From: Orientallactaga sibirica
Lineage: Eukaryota > Chordata > Mammalia > Rodentia > Dipodidae
Assembly: GCA_036365145.1 (NCBI GenBank)
Contig: JAEOAD010000034.1
Span: forward strand, 14,041,501 to 14,105,500
Length of the DNA: 64,000 nt
Direction of reading: 5' to 3'
Position 1 is the first letter of the stretch; each line of letters begins with the position of its first letter. Positions 11,871 to 23,960 of this stretch are shown here, in pieces. Below the pieces are notes generated by a model. That model worked only from the letters and a program-made list of their open reading frames with translations, had not been told where the DNA came from and made no database searches. A program made the translations under genes and the position numbers.

Positions 11871-12095
11871 GGGCTGGAGAAATGGCTTAGTGGTTAAGGT
11901 GTTTGCCTGCGAAGCCAAAGGATCCCAGTTCAATTCTCCAGGACCCACATAAGCCAGATGCACAAGGGGCACATGCATCTGGAGTTCGTTTGCAGTGGCT
12001 ACAGGCCCTGGCATGCCCATTCTTTCTCTGTCTGCCTCTTTTACCTCTCTCTCTCTCTCTCTCTTTGCTTGCAAATAAATAAATTTAAAAAATTT
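11871..12095 (+). repeat. B2-like SINE
   Basis: ggggctggagaaatggctta head, (CT)n, tail gcaaataaataaattt. Confidence 0.9.
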
Positions 12096-12216
12096 ATGGC
12101 TAACCTGCATACTATACACAATGTACCCTGATCATAATCCCTCCCATCACCCTCCTTTGTCCCTGCCCCTGTATCCACACTCCACTGAAACACTTCTTTC
12201 CAACTACTTCCTCGTC

Positions 12217-12251
<35 letters not shown>

Positions 12252-12720
12252 CCTTATATTATACAGGTCTTATGTAGGAAGTGTCAGCCACTGTGGGGTC
12301 ATGACCACAATGGCCATATTGTGTCTGGAAGACAGCATTCCAAAGCACTCCTTCCCATCCTTTGGCTCTTAAACTCTCTCTGCCACTTCTTCAACAGTGA
12401 TATGTGCGCCCTAGAAGTTGTGTTAAAGACGCCTCTTGGTGCTGAACACTTGTCACTTCTCAGCACTTTGATCAGTCTTGAGTCTCCCCAGTAGTCACTG
12501 CTGTCTGGAATGAAAAGTGTCTTTAACCAAAAGTAAGAAGAGGCATAAACATAAACATTGAGAGGCCAGTTTGATGGGGATGATATATCCATTTAGCCAA
12601 GCAACAGTAGTAGCTTTTCCTCTAGGGCTAGTTGGTTGTCTTTTGAGACAGGATCTCACCATGTATCCCAACTTGTGATCCTCCTACCTCAACTTCCAGG
12701 GTTCTAAGCTGTATCACTTT
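12096..12720 (-). repeat. L1 3' UTR fragment and diverged B1
   Basis: Resembles an antisense rodent L1 3' UTR (caatggccatattgtgtctg; gacagcattccaaagcactc; ctcttaaactctctctgcca) with an internal poly-T of ~30 at 12220-12249. A diverged B1 (tgagacaggatctcaccatg) occupies 12640-12720. Exon 3 begins 130 bp later. Confidence 0.6.
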
Positions 12721-12850
12721 TAAATAAATATTTTAAATAAATATACAAACTCATTTTTGTTTCTAATAAGATTTCAGTAGTTGTTTAGAAAGTCAACATG
12801 CTTTATAACCTTAAGATAATACTCTTTCCCATTAACGTTTTCTCTTACAG

Positions 12851-13013
12851 ATACAACCCAAACAATTGTTTGAAAGGCAAAACTCAGTTTCATATGTGTA
12901 TTTGGAAATTATATCGAAGCATTTTTCAAAATCAAAAAAAATGCCAGTAACCTATGACAATGGATTTCTCTTCATCCACACAGATAAGCCTATGTATACT
13001 CCTCATCAGTCAG
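12851..13013 (+). CDS. C5: C5 exon 3: MG1/MG2 boundary
   Basis: Encodes residues ~87-140. It reads [19 protein letters not shown], continues through [20 protein letters not shown] and ends on the first base of a valine codon. The FIHTDKPxYTP motif is the hallmark of the MG1-MG2 linker in C3/C4/C5/alpha2-macroglobulin. The acceptor is ttctcttacag and the donor gtagag. Length is 163 nt (54 codons + 1). Confidence 0.96.
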
Positions 13014-13065
13014 GTAGAGTATAAGATGCTTATTTCTTGGTGGGAAATTTGACACTATCATTAAA

Positions 13066-13177
13066 ACTTTAAAAACATTTATTTTATTTATTGACATTTT
13101 ATATGTATATAATGCATTTTGATCATTTTTGCTTCCTATTGCTTTCCCTTATTTCCTTCCTTTCCTTCCCCTCCTGC

Positions 13178-13212
<35 letters not shown>

Positions 13213-13690
13213 TTTTCCCAGGTTGACCTGGAATTCACTATGTAGTCTCAGGGTGGTCTCGAACTCATGGCAATCCTCCTCCCAATGCCTCCCTGGTGCT
13301 GGGATTAAAGGTGTGTGCCACCACACCTGGCTCTTGAATCTCTTTTTTGACATTTAAAATTGAGTAGAGACAAGTTTCCACTTTGCTTAAAAGAAAACCC
13401 AATTTCTTTTTATTGATTGATTGATTGATTGATATAGAGTCTCCCTCTAGCCCAGGCTGACCTGGAATTTACTATGTAGTCTCAGGCTGGCCTTGAACTC
13501 ATGGTGATCCTCCTACCTTTGCCTCATGAGTGCTGGGATTAAAGCCTGCACCACCAAGCCTGGCTGTCTCGTTTTTTGAGGTAGGGTCTTTCTCTAGACC
13601 AGGCTAACCTGGAACTCACTCTATAGTCTCAGGATGGCCTTGAACTCACTGCAACCCTCCTACCTCTGCCTCTAGATTGCTGGAATTAGA
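13066..13690 (-). repeat. L1-like scrap and three antisense B1s in a row
   Basis: 13066-13183 is diverged L1 3'-like; 13184-13209 is (TC)n. B1 copies occupy 13210-13335, 13425-13567 and 13568-13690, each with gacctggaa(t/c)t and tgctgg(g/a)att landmarks. Confidence 0.8.
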
Positions 13691-14799
13691 AAACCCAATT
13701 TCTAAAGACATTTATATATTCAAATAGCATTCAAAATGTTAATTTATAGAGAAATTTCTAAATATATTACAAAATCAACAATTATTTGCACTACCAGTTA
13801 TTTTCAAGTAGAAAGCACCTGTTTAATATTTAAAAGGTTACTAGACTTACTCATTAAACAAATAGAAAATTGTATAAAAGACACAGTTTTGGAAAAGGAA
13901 AAGTAATTTATTGAAGAGCCATGTCCATACAAATTTCAGATTGGATGCAATCCCCAAATTGGGAAAATAAATGCAACTTGGGGGGGGGATTAGATGTTTC
14001 AGCAGAGAATAAACTAGATTATGGAAATGAGAGTCACTTACCTGAGAAAGTATCTGTTAAAACACTATCATAGTTGGTCTGATAAAGAGGGAAAGGGAAG
14101 AACAGTGAGTCCAAACCCTGTGACTGAGGAAAACCTGGATGGACACAGGAAAGTCTGAGCACTGCTCATTGTATTCAGCTCCCTCATGTCTCCTTCTTGC
14201 TGTCGTTGACTTACTTCTGAGCATATGAGAGATGGAATTATGAGAGATGTGCACGTGCAAGGAGGAAGCTATGAGGTGTCATGAGTAACATTTGGGGGGA
14301 GGGACAGACAAAGGGAGGCAAGATCAGCCCATTTTACTGAAAATCTTTGCACAATACAACCAGCTAATATTGGTTGCCATTGATGACATCAATTGTGAGG
14401 TGGAACAAGATGTCACCTTTACTATATCACCAGGAATACCTGTCAAGATTGGCTCTGGGAGGAGAATCCTAGAGAGGGTGGGAATATTGCTACCAACCTA
14501 GACATAATGTTATTGCCAGAATAGCATCCTCTTCATCATGAAGATGATTTTAGTTTTTTTAAAAAAGGCAATAGTCTGTGTCCACAAAGATTAGTATTTT
14601 TCAGCTTAATCATACCTAAAAACAAGCATATCCTCATTCTTGCCCTCCTCCTATATTAGACGATGCTTCTCTGATTGTCTCCTGTTCTCAGAACTTAACG
14701 CTATCGTCATCAGTCATATATAGTTCAGATCCTAGACTCTGGGATCTTTCTTGTCAAGGCTTTCCTTAGGAACTGCTTCATTGTTATTTCAATCTCAGG
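13691..14799. other. Unique intron 3 sequence
   Basis: No exon-like frame or repeat recognised. It contains a G9 run at 13981 and an isolated 69-codon open frame at 14292 with no family resemblance and no splice context that I could recognise. Confidence 0.5.
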
Positions 14800-15146
14800 A
14801 GTTACTTTTTCATTTCTGGGACAAAAACTCAACCCAAAGGAAAGGTTTTCATTTGGCTTACAGTCCCAGAGTGGGTGGAGTCCATCATGGCAGGGGAAGC
14901 ACGGCAGGAGCAGGAAGCTGGAGTCACTCCGGCATAGAGGAAGTAGAAGTCACTTGTGCAACCTGGTTTACCCTTTTTATACCGTCTAGGAACCCAGCTC
15001 GTGGCATTGGGCTGCTCACAGTTAGGGAGGGTCCTCCCACCTCAGCTAATCTAATCTAGAAATGCCTCCCAGGCGTGATCAGAGATTTGCTTCCATGACA
15101 ATTCTAAATCCTGTCAAGTTGTCAATCAGAGATTAACCATCACGGG
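14800..15146 (-). repeat. LTR remnant, type B
   Basis: Left: gttactttttcatttctggg; middle: agtccatcatggcaggggaa; right: ttgtcaatcagagattaaccatcacg. On the - strand this is an LTR starting GTGATGGTTAATCTCTG with a TATA-like tataaaaagg. Confidence 0.7.
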
Positions 15147-15239
15147 ACTTTACTGTAAGAATGTGAGATATCCTGGCCTATTCTAGTCATAGAGGGAAAT
15201 GTGAGAACTGCCTCTAAATTCTTCCCCTTTGGTGGCAGG

Positions 15240-15470
15240 TGGAATGAAATACAGTGCTTAAAAGCACTTTTGAGCCATAGTGCCTGGGTTCAAATCCCAG
15301 TCACAGCTTGGGCTGTTATTGGCAGTGGGACAATGTGTGAGTTAGACCCTACTTTCCTCATCTGTAAAACAACAACAAAAAGAGAATACAACTTACATCA
15401 TAGTTGTGAGAATTAAGTAAAATCATCAGTACTTAGCACATATCAAGTTCTATGAAAGTGTTTTCCATCA
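15240..15470 (+). repeat. MIR SINE
   Basis: Well-kept MIR: gcctgggttcaaatcccagt (tRNA-like box B), ttcctcatctgtaaaac, ttgtgagaattaagtaaaat. Confidence 0.85.
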
Positions 15471-15794
15471 TATTCTAATCTATGCAATAGCACAGAGCCT
15501 TACTTATACAAAAGAATAAGAATTTAAAGTAATTTTTAAGTAATTGTTTAAATCCTGCTGTTTGTGGCCCTTGTGTCTCATTTAATGACACAGTTAGATG
15601 GTTAACAAAGAGCATTTTTAGAATGAAGACTTTTGTCTCCAATGCTATATAGGACAAAGGACTTTATTGTCTAGAAACCTTAGTTCTATTCAGCATGTGT
15701 CATGCTTCCCCACCTACCACATCACCCTTTAGCTATGGACTCAAGCCAGATTGAACCTAAAATTCAGTTGATTTCTTCACCATTTTCACAACTA

Positions 15795-15990
15795 CATGGA
15801 AGTCATTGCTGCTACCTCCTTTGTCTTTGCCCTTATTCCTACTCTACGGTTACATGTGACCACGGGACCCTGTGAAGGGCAGCCTTCCCTGACCTCTCTC
15901 ACTGCTTCTAATACCCACCCCCCTTTACTCTCAGAAGCCACTCAGGTGTTCTCTGAGCACTTCACACCCCTGGAAATTTACATATAGTTA
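15795..15990 (+). repeat. L2 LINE 3' fragment
   Basis: ctacctcctttgtctttgcc ... cagccttccctgacctctct, typical of L2 3' ends. Diverged. Confidence 0.45.
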
Positions 15991-16254
15991 GGTAAATTGT
16001 GTATAATTCATCTCCTCCAGTCCATCTGGAGACTTCCATTTCTGACTTATTTCACGACTGTATCTCAGTATCCAGAAAAATGATTGTTCTTTAAAAATGC
16101 ATTCAACAATTAAAAACAAACTATCAACACACAAGCCATGTCTTTGGTTCAAAAACTTTATTGATCTTGCTTGTACCATTTTTGTGAAGATAAGATTAAT
16201 GTTTTAGCACAAATACAAACTGGATTTGATACTAGATAAACAGTTGTCACAGGA

Positions 16255-16450
16255 ATAATAACAAACACTTACTGGTTACCTAGTTTGTGCTGAGCTATGC
16301 AAAAGCAGATTTTCTTTAGTTCTCACAATGACACTATTAGGATGGACTAGTATTCCTGCTTTATCTTGAGGTAACTAAGGGTTAGAGGGATTAAACATTC
16401 TACTCAAAGTCACATTAAAATGTGGAAAAGAAAGCTGTGAAACCAAAGTT
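16255..16450 (-). repeat. MIR SINE
   Basis: Antisense MIR: acacttactggttacctagt, tctcacaatgacactattag, gaggtaactaagggttagag. The following 16451-17294 is unique sequence with nothing recognised. Confidence 0.7.
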
Positions 16451-17294
16451 TTGAGCTCCAGGGCCTTTCATCTTTACTTTTGCAGCATCTCACTGACAGT
16501 TTCCCTGTGATATTCCCAGACCAGGTGTGTTCATAAGACAAGAGGAAGATTTGAGGTGGGTGACCGACTGTGAGGGAAGAAGCAGAGAGCAGAGAGTGAG
16601 ACATACTGATCCTACTGCTTTTACCCCGTGGTCTTAGTAAAGCTGGCTTAGTAATGTTCTAGTAAAGTAGAGCTTTGCACAGTACTGAACTCTGAATGTA
16701 TTGAGTTTATGGTGCCGGTTCTATTTCATTATGTAGGTGAAATTTTAACCATGAAATGATTTGATCATCAGCAAAACCCTACAGGAATGACAGTAGGTCA
16801 TGGGAAGGAACTAGATCTACGTGTACCAAATAGCTTTGAGTTTAAAGGCTAACAAATGCTTTTGTTTAAGAAGTAGGAGTCTGTTAGCTGACAGAAAGAA
16901 ATGGAGGAACACTAGCAGAACTTTGTCCCTGCCATTATTCTTATAGCAAGGCGAGAACAATTGCAGGATCTGGTGGATTAAGAAAATCATGCAATTTATA
17001 AGTAAAGAAATGAGTCTTGTGTGAGTCAGACTCCCAGTTTTTCATTAAATCTTCATCCGTAATTGGAAGACATTTTATGCTTTCCTATAACCATATTATA
17101 GAGGTCACTATATTGCTACTATGAAAATAGTTGATAGTTACAGACATTACTAATTTATATTATGACTGTTGTATGCCTATGTTATAAACTGGACTGCACT
17201 TTAAATTCACTAGGAGAAGTGAACCAGAGGGTTTTTTTGAAAATGAAAGACTCTTTAGTATCAACTGTATTTTTAAGCTTTTTCTTTTTTAATA

Positions 17295-18415
17295 TTTGTT
17301 TTTGTTTTTGTTTGTTTGTTTTTTTGAGGTAGGGTGTCACTTTAGCTCAGGCTGACCTGGATCACATTCTGTAGCTTCAGGGTGGCCTCAAACTCATGGC
17401 AATCCTCTTAACCTCTGCCTCCCGAGTGCTGGGATTAAAGGTGTGTGCCACCACATCTGGCCCTAATATTTGTTTTTATCTGTGAATTGTTGGATTGTGT
17501 ATATAGTTTATTTTATTATTTATTATTTTTTAATTTTTGTTTTTTTGAGGTAGAGTCTCACTCTAGCCCAGGCTGATCTGGAATTCACTCTGTAGTCTCA
17601 GGGTGGCCTTGAACTCACAGTGATCCTCCTACCTCTGCCTCATGCCCAGCTACATATAGTTTTTTAAACAGGATTTATCTCATTAAAAATGACAAAAAGT
17701 CAAAATACTGCTGGGCTGGGCATGGTGGTGCACAGCTTTAATCCAAGCACTCTGGGAGGTAGAGGTAGGAGGCTCGTGCTGTGAGTTCCAGGCCAGCCTG
17801 AGACTACAGAGTGAATTTGAGGTCAGCCTGGGCTAGAGCGAGACCCTACCTCAAAAAAACAAACAAACCAAAAAAACAAAAAAAAAAAAAAAGTTGCTGA
17901 GCCTCATGGCACAGGCCAGTAATCCCTGCAACATGAGAGACTGAGGCAGGATGATCACAAGTTTAAGGCCAGCCTGGGCTACAGAGTGAATTTAAGGCAA
18001 GACTAGTTGCTCTAGTGAGACCCTGCTTCAAAATAAAAATGAAAACAAACCAGGTGTGGTGACGCATGCCTTTGATACCAGCACTCAGGAGGCAGAGGTA
18101 GGAGGATTGCCATGAGTTCAAGGCCTGAAGCTACAGAGTGAATTCCAGGTCAGCCTGGGCTAACGTGAGACCCAACCTTGAAAAACCAAAAAAAAAAAAA
18201 AAAAAAAAGAAACATAAAAATAAATAAGGGGCTGGGCATGGTGGTATACACCTTTAATGCCTGACTTTAGGAGGCTATGGTTGCAGGATCACATGAGTTT
18301 GAGGCCAGCCTGGAGCTACTGAGTAAGTTCCAGGCTAGCCTGGGCTGGAATGTGATCCTGCCTCAAGAAAACCCACAAAATAAATAGATAAATAAACAAA
18401 CAAATAAAGGGAAAT
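17295..18415. repeat. Cluster of six B1 SINEs in both orientations
   Basis: Antisense copies at 17311-17463 and 17537-17651. Sense copies at 17708-17895 (A-rich end), 17898-18045 (diverged), 18050-18212 and 18228-18412. The cluster ends 55 bp before exon 4. Confidence 0.88.
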
Positions 18416-18468
18416 CAAAATCTCCTTGTGTTTAGCAGAGGTTTTGACACCATCACTTATTCTTACAG

Positions 18469-18539
18469 TGAAGGTGAGAGTTTACTCACTGAATGACGAC
18501 TTGAAACCAGCCAAAAGAGAAACGATTCTAACTTTCATA
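18469..18539 (+). CDS. C5: C5 exon 4: MG2
   Basis: Short 71-nt exon. Two bases complete the valine from exon 3, then [20 protein letters not shown] and TFI, residues ~141-164 in MG2. The acceptor is cttattcttacag and the donor gtaagt. It sits about 60 bp after a dense B1 cluster and about 240 bp before an AT-rich palindrome. Confidence 0.96.
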
Positions 18540-18775
18540 GTAAGTATTTCATTTGCTTTAATAAGACTTTAACTCACTCTCTCAGGACTCATTCCACAAT
18601 CCTGCTGTCATATTCTACTAAATCTTCAGTGTTGTACAAATGTTCCCTAAGCACCTGTACAAGGATAGAGTTACAGATTTATACCTCTACAATAGACATG
18701 TAAAAAGTTCATAAAAACAAAGGCTCAGCAAGTGGAAGGATTTTGAACTAAACCATTTGAATATATCACTTGATA

Positions 18776-18893
18776 TATATATATATCATATATAAATTAT
18801 CATTTATATATCATTGATATATATATAATATTGATATATTGAATATATATCAATGATATATATATATATCATTTTAATATATTATTTGAAATA
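18776..18893. repeat. AT-rich palindromic tract
   Basis: Almost pure (AT)n. Contains a perfect 17-bp inverted repeat, arms 18808-18824 and 18843-18859, with an 18-bp loop. Confidence 0.85.
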
Positions 18894-18916
18894 AACTATT
18901 TGAATGTATTTGAGAT

Positions 18917-19190
18917 TTCTCAGTGGGTAAAGCATTTACCACAAGCATGAGGATTTGAGTTTGGATCCCCAGAACCCACATAAATGCTGAGTGGGGTGGC
19001 AGTCCTCCTGTAATCTCAGCACTTGGGAACCCGAGGCAAGCTGGCTAACTAGACTAGCCTAGTGGGTGAGCTCTGGGTTTACGTGAGAAACCCTGACTCA
19101 GTACAACAAAAGTCGAGAAGGAAAGTGGTCAAGGAAGATACCCAACATCAACCTCTGACTGACACATGTACACACGCACATATGCACACA
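18917..19190 (+). repeat. B4-like (ID plus B1-type) SINE
   Basis: Head gtgggtaaagcatttaccac, ggatccccagaacccacata, then tgtaatctcagcacttggga and a CA-rich end. Confidence 0.7.
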
Positions 19191-19727
19191 AAACAATACT
19201 AATCCATGATACTTACTTTTGAGGAACTTGAAGTTTAACAGCCAATATCCTAAAATGCTTAGCAATAGCAACCACTTATCAGACTGATCACACATAATAG
19301 AGGACATAAAACAAGCTTCTGTGGTCTCATCTACTTCGTAAGTTTGTTGGAAACTCCCATGATTTCCACAAACCACTTTATACACTTCAGACATTTTTTG
19401 AGGAGAAATAAATACTTCATTTGCCATAATTGCTCATTTACTAATAGGAGTTGTACTAGAAATGTCGTTTTGCTATAGGCTGCATCACCTTTTCTTATAC
19501 TCAAATTTTGAATACACATATAAAAGAGAATAAAATAATACTCAGATTAGGCAAATTATGCATTAAGTCAAATACCCTAAGAGTTCAGAAAGAAAACAGA
19601 ATATGGGTTTTATAATCTTTTTCTGGAATGGAATGGCTGAAGGAAATCTTGAGCTAGATTGTAATGAGAAGGATTGACATGAGTTCTTTTAAAATACTGA
19701 AGGCCCATGTAAAAACAATAGCATGAT

Positions 19728-19944
19728 GGCTGGAGAGATGTTTCAGCAGTTAAGGACACTTCCTGCACAAGGAGTACATGAGAACACCAGGGTTGGAATT
19801 GTCAGAGCCCCACAAGCTCAGGAATCAGTAAAGACACTCCCAGCTCAAAGCAGACCAGATGGAAGAGCAATGGATGAGGTTAAGCTCTGGTCACCCTAGA
19901 TGAGTGCCCCCATTGCAGGCCAGTGTATGGGGCCCCATACCACA

Positions 19945-19982
<38 letters not shown>

Positions 19983-20040
19983 CATCATACACACATGCAT
20001 GCTCACGCACGTTTGCGCGCACACACACACACATACAAAA
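19728..20040 (+). repeat. B4-like SINE and (CA)n
   Basis: ggctggagagatgtttcagc head and a diverged body. The 3' part holds (AC)n at 19943-19980 and a second CA run near 20020-20034. Confidence 0.7.
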
Positions 20041-20789
20041 TAACATGAACTAATCTGTAGGAACAGGTTGAAAATACAAATAGCACAGACACATGTGAGA
20101 AGAATGCATAATTGCCTGATAAGCAGAAAGTCTGAACAAGGACTCAGCCGAGATTTCACCTCAGTGCTCTGCTCCTGGAGAATAAGCGGTGGATGAGCCT
20201 GTGGTCTTTATTCCGCATCTGTGGAATAGAACTTGAGTGAAGCAGACCCCTGGCAACCACACATGGAGAAATGGACACGAGTCATACCCTGTGTGAGCTT
20301 CCCCAGAGAGAGGACTGAGGAAGCTGAGCCACAGCCACAGGGAGTCACGATGTAAGAAGCATCCTGGAAAGAGAATTTGAGGAAGATCCTCTCACAGGGA
20401 CTGTGGAAGTTGATGATGGGCTACAGAACAGCCAGGGAGATATTTAGCTGTGAACATCATTCTTGTTCACGACAGGCTTTTGTGTGTTTTACAATTGCAA
20501 CTCAAGAAAGCAATCTTAAAATTTCAATCATGAATTTCAGATATGGTGAGTGGCGGTAAGATTTTAACAGGAGCACTTCTGTGCACAGCACAAAGAAAGT
20601 CAAAATTCACAGAGATTTGTGAGAACTTTTAAGGGTGCTTTACTGGTATGTTAGGGTTAAAATGTTCAGACTATGTATCTATCAAATGTCCAGCTGAAAA
20701 GCAAAGTTTTGGGGAAATGCCAAATGAAGATATGTAAAAAGTAGTTCTGATATTTACAAAGGCTACATCTGGCTTATTAAAACATTAGG

Positions 20790-21100
20790 ATTATTTTATT
20801 TTGAAGGTAGGGTCTCATTCTAGTCCAGGCTGACCTGGAATTCACTATGTAGTCTCAGGGTGGCCTCAAAATTAATGGTGATCCCCCTACCTCTGCCTCC
20901 CGAGTGCTAGGATTAAAAGCATGCACCACCATGCCCTGCTCTTATTTTTGCCTTTTATATACTATTATATTCTTCTTTTCTCTTTTTTGAGGCAGGGTCT
21001 CACTATGTAGTCTAGGCCTGGAATTTCCTATGTAGCTCAGGCTGGCTGTGATCTTCCTGCCTCATTTTCCCAAGGCCTGGGTGCATCACCATACCACAAG
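20790..21100 (-). repeat. Two B1 SINEs
   Basis: 20790-20942 (ggctgacctggaattcacta, cgagtgctaggattaaaagc) and a diverged 20985-21095. Confidence 0.82.
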
Positions 21101-21348
21101 TTTACATTTCTTTTTTGTTAATTGTACAGTAAAGCATATAGCCTTTTGTGGACAATAAGAAGAGACTGTGGGGGATCCAAAAAAGGAAGTAGCTTTAAAT
21201 GAACCTTATTTTGTTTTCCATAACATTTAATTGAATTTTGTCTTTCACATTTCTCTTGAGTTTGTGTGTATTTGTTGGCAAGCAGTATTTGTAGATCAGA
21301 GATTTTGTAGATCAGTTACAATTTTGCATGTGTCTGTGCTCTGAGGGC

Positions 21349-22185
21349 TGCTATGGTTTCAATGTGCCCTGCTAAACTGCATGTGTTGAATCTTGATTTG
21401 CAATATGCAGTGTTGGGAGGAGGGGCCTGGTGGGAGACACTTATATCAAAGGGCTCCACCCTTTGGAGTGAGTTGATGTGATAGTGTCTAAATCTTTTAA
21501 AAATATTTTTATTTTTTATTTATTTATTTATGAGAGACAGAAATGGGAGAGAGAGTATGGGCATGCGGGCCTCCTTCTACTGTAAGTGAACTCCTTTGTG
21601 CATCTGGCTTTACACGGGTACTGGAAAATCAAACCTGGACAATCTGGCTTTGCAAGCAAGAATCTTTTTTTTTTTAATTTTTTATATTTATTTTTATTTT
21701 GGAGAGAGACACAGAGAGAGACAGAGAGAGAGGGAGAGGAAGACAGATAGAGATGGGCGCACAAGCAGCCTTTCAGCTGCTGTGAACGAAATCCAGATGT
21801 GTGCGCCCCCTTGTGGGCAAGTGCGGCATTGTGCCCTTGCGTCACTTTGCATCTGGCTAAACGTGGGACCTGGAGATTGGAACCGCTGGAAATTGGAACC
21901 AGCATTCTTAGGCTTAGGAGGCAGGCGCCTTAACCACTAAGCCATCTCTCCAGCCCACAAGCAAGAATCTTTGACTGCTGAGCCACCTCTCCAGCCCAGA
22001 AGTGTCTAAATCTTGGGCTTGTTTACTGTTCTGTTTTTACCATGACTAAGAAGCCCCCAAAACCCTGAATTGTCATCCTCTGGGACTTACCAGCTTCCAC
22101 AGCTGTGAGCCTAAATAAATGTTCATTAATTGTACTTACCCAGTGTCAAGTATTCTTTCATAGCAATAGAAAATGAAACAAGACA
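21349..22185 (+). mobile_element. MST/MLT1-type MaLR LTR, sense, split by SINEs
   Basis: Starts TGCTATGGTTTCAATGTGCC and continues gttgggaggaggggcctggt and ggctccaccctttgga. After the SINE block it resumes with ccagcttccacagctgtgag, cctaaataaatgttc (poly-A signal) and ends with gaaacaagaca. This is the classic mammalian MaLR LTR layout and the only LTR here in the same sense as C5. Confidence 0.75.
21500..21998 (-). mobile_element. SINE-within-SINE nest
   Basis: An antisense B2-like copy (outer parts 21500-21665 and 21971-21998) is interrupted by an antisense second-subfamily copy (21666-21957). The inner copy is bounded by a 13-bp direct repeat CAAGCAAGAATCT (21653-21665 and 21958-21970). 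Both sit inside the LTR at 21349-22185. Confidence 0.9.
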
Positions 22186-22208
22186 TGAATGTCTGTTTTT
22201 ATTAACAG

Positions 22209-22300
22209 GACCCGGAAGGATCAGAAGTTGACATAGTGGAAGAAAATGATTACACTGGAATCATCTCTTTTCCTGACTTCAAGATTCCATCTAATCCTAA
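22209..22300 (+). CDS. C5: C5 exon 5: MG2
   Basis: Encodes [18 protein letters not shown], then [12 protein letters not shown] and two bases of a lysine codon (residues ~165-195, MG2). The acceptor is tttttattaacag. The donor is gtatgt at 22301. Although CCT AAG TAT would read through, phase with exon 6 (A|TAT GGT) shows that the exon ends after AA at 22300. Length 92 nt. Confidence 0.95.
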
Positions 22301-22484
22301 GTATGTAAAAATACTTGCTAATAAGTAAATTTTCTCTGAAACCCACATTTGAGACTTTTGGTTGGGAAGCAGATGAATGGTCAAATAGAGCCACCTAGTG
22401 TTAACACAGAATACCATGAATGTGGAGATGCAAAATCTAATGAGAAAGTTAAACTGTTTCAAGTAGAAAAAATAATGCCCAGGC

Positions 22485-22600
22485 CTGAAATCCTGCACCG
22501 CCCACCTGTGGTCCCACCTACTCAGAGGACTGAGAGTGCAGGAGCCCAGGAATTCATTGCCAACCGGGCAATAACGGGGTTGCTCACCATCAAAAGCATC
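22485..22600 (+). repeat. 7SL-type monomer (proto-B1/FLAM-like), diverged
   Basis: cctgtggtcccacctactca then gactgagagtgcaggagcccagg follow the 7SL/Alu left-arm layout more than the local B1s do. Confidence 0.4.
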
Positions 22601-23084
22601 AACGCTTGCCTCGGAAGCAGTCTAAGGCTGCTGCAGTCCCATCCTTTGCCCTCGCTGTTATGAAACAGGGCCTTTGTTGGTTTTGTCTGCATGGACTACT
22701 AAGGGAGAGGGGATGTTTTCAGGACATTTCTTCCATTTGGCCCACATGAAAGGATGTCAAACCATGTTGAAAGAGGATTCAATGTGATACATATTTATGA
22801 ACATGTTCCTGGATAGCTACATCACCCTAGGAGAGATGCAAAGTAGGGATAGAGAACCACAGGTTTTGCTTTCAAGGAACTTACAATAGGACAGCATGTA
22901 TAAGGCAAGGAGAGCAATAAATGGCTATACCACAATCAAACTCTATTATAGTCATTTTACCTCTGCTTTTTAGAAGTGAGTTTGTAGTTTAAAAACTAAA
23001 GTTTTTCTATTGAAATTATGGAGGTTAAATAATTTGAATAATTTTTAAATTGTGTACCTTCTTGAAAATAATACATGCTTTATT

Positions 23085-23301
23085 GTACAAAATTGAACCC
23101 GTTTTTACCATTGTCATTATGAATCAGGTATGGGAGTCTATCTTGACCAGGACTTCAAAACCTTTGCCCTTATTATGCCCTCTGCTTATAAGATGCTTCA
23201 ACTTAACCTTCACAAGCCTAGCTCCTTCTCATCTTTAGGATACAGGAAAAAGTATGCTGCCTTTAAAAGACACTGTCCGTACATGTGATCTATTGTAGTC
23301 G

Positions 23302-23332
<31 letters not shown>

Positions 23333-23960
23333 TTCTCCTTCCCTCTCCCCCTTCCTGCATGTTTTCTTTGTGACACTTCTCAATGTCTTATTTCTTTGCT
23401 TATTTCTTCTTTTATTTTCTTGTCTTTTTAAAATAATTTTGGCTTTTTTTGAAGCTGACCTGGAACTCACTCTGTAGCCCAGGATGGCCTCAAACTCCTG
23501 ATGATCCTCCTGCCTCAACCTCCTTAGTGCTAAGAATACAGAAATTAGCTACTACACCCAGAATCTTCTTGACTTTTTTTTTTTTTTTTTTTTTTGAGAG
23601 AGAGACAGAGAGAGATGGAGAGGAAGACAGATACAGATGGGCACGCCAGCAGCCTCTCAGCTGCTGATAACCAAATCTAGATGCATGCGCCCCCTTGTGG
23701 TCAAGTGTGGCATGGCGCCCTTGCATCACTTTGCATCTGGCTAACTGTGGGACCTGGAGATTGGAACCGCTGGAGATTGGAACCCGTGTTCTTAGGCTTA
23801 GGAGGCAGGCGCCTTAACCGCTAAGCCATCTCTCCAGCCCTCTTCTTGACTTTTTATTCCCCACTTGCTCATACACTCATTAAGGGCAAATCCCTTATCT
23901 GAATTGTGGATTGTTGTATCTCAGCACTCAATACTTAATATTTTTTGAATTATTGATGAT
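23085..23960 (+). repeat. L2-like stretch carrying (TC)n, B1 and second-subfamily SINE
   Basis: L2-like ends at 23150-23260 and 23855-23950 (aatacttaatattttttgaat). (TC)n at 23300-23328. Antisense B1 at 23440-23563. Antisense second-subfamily SINE at 23578-23840 between direct repeats TCTTCTTGACTTTT (23564-23577, 23841-23854). Confidence 0.65.
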
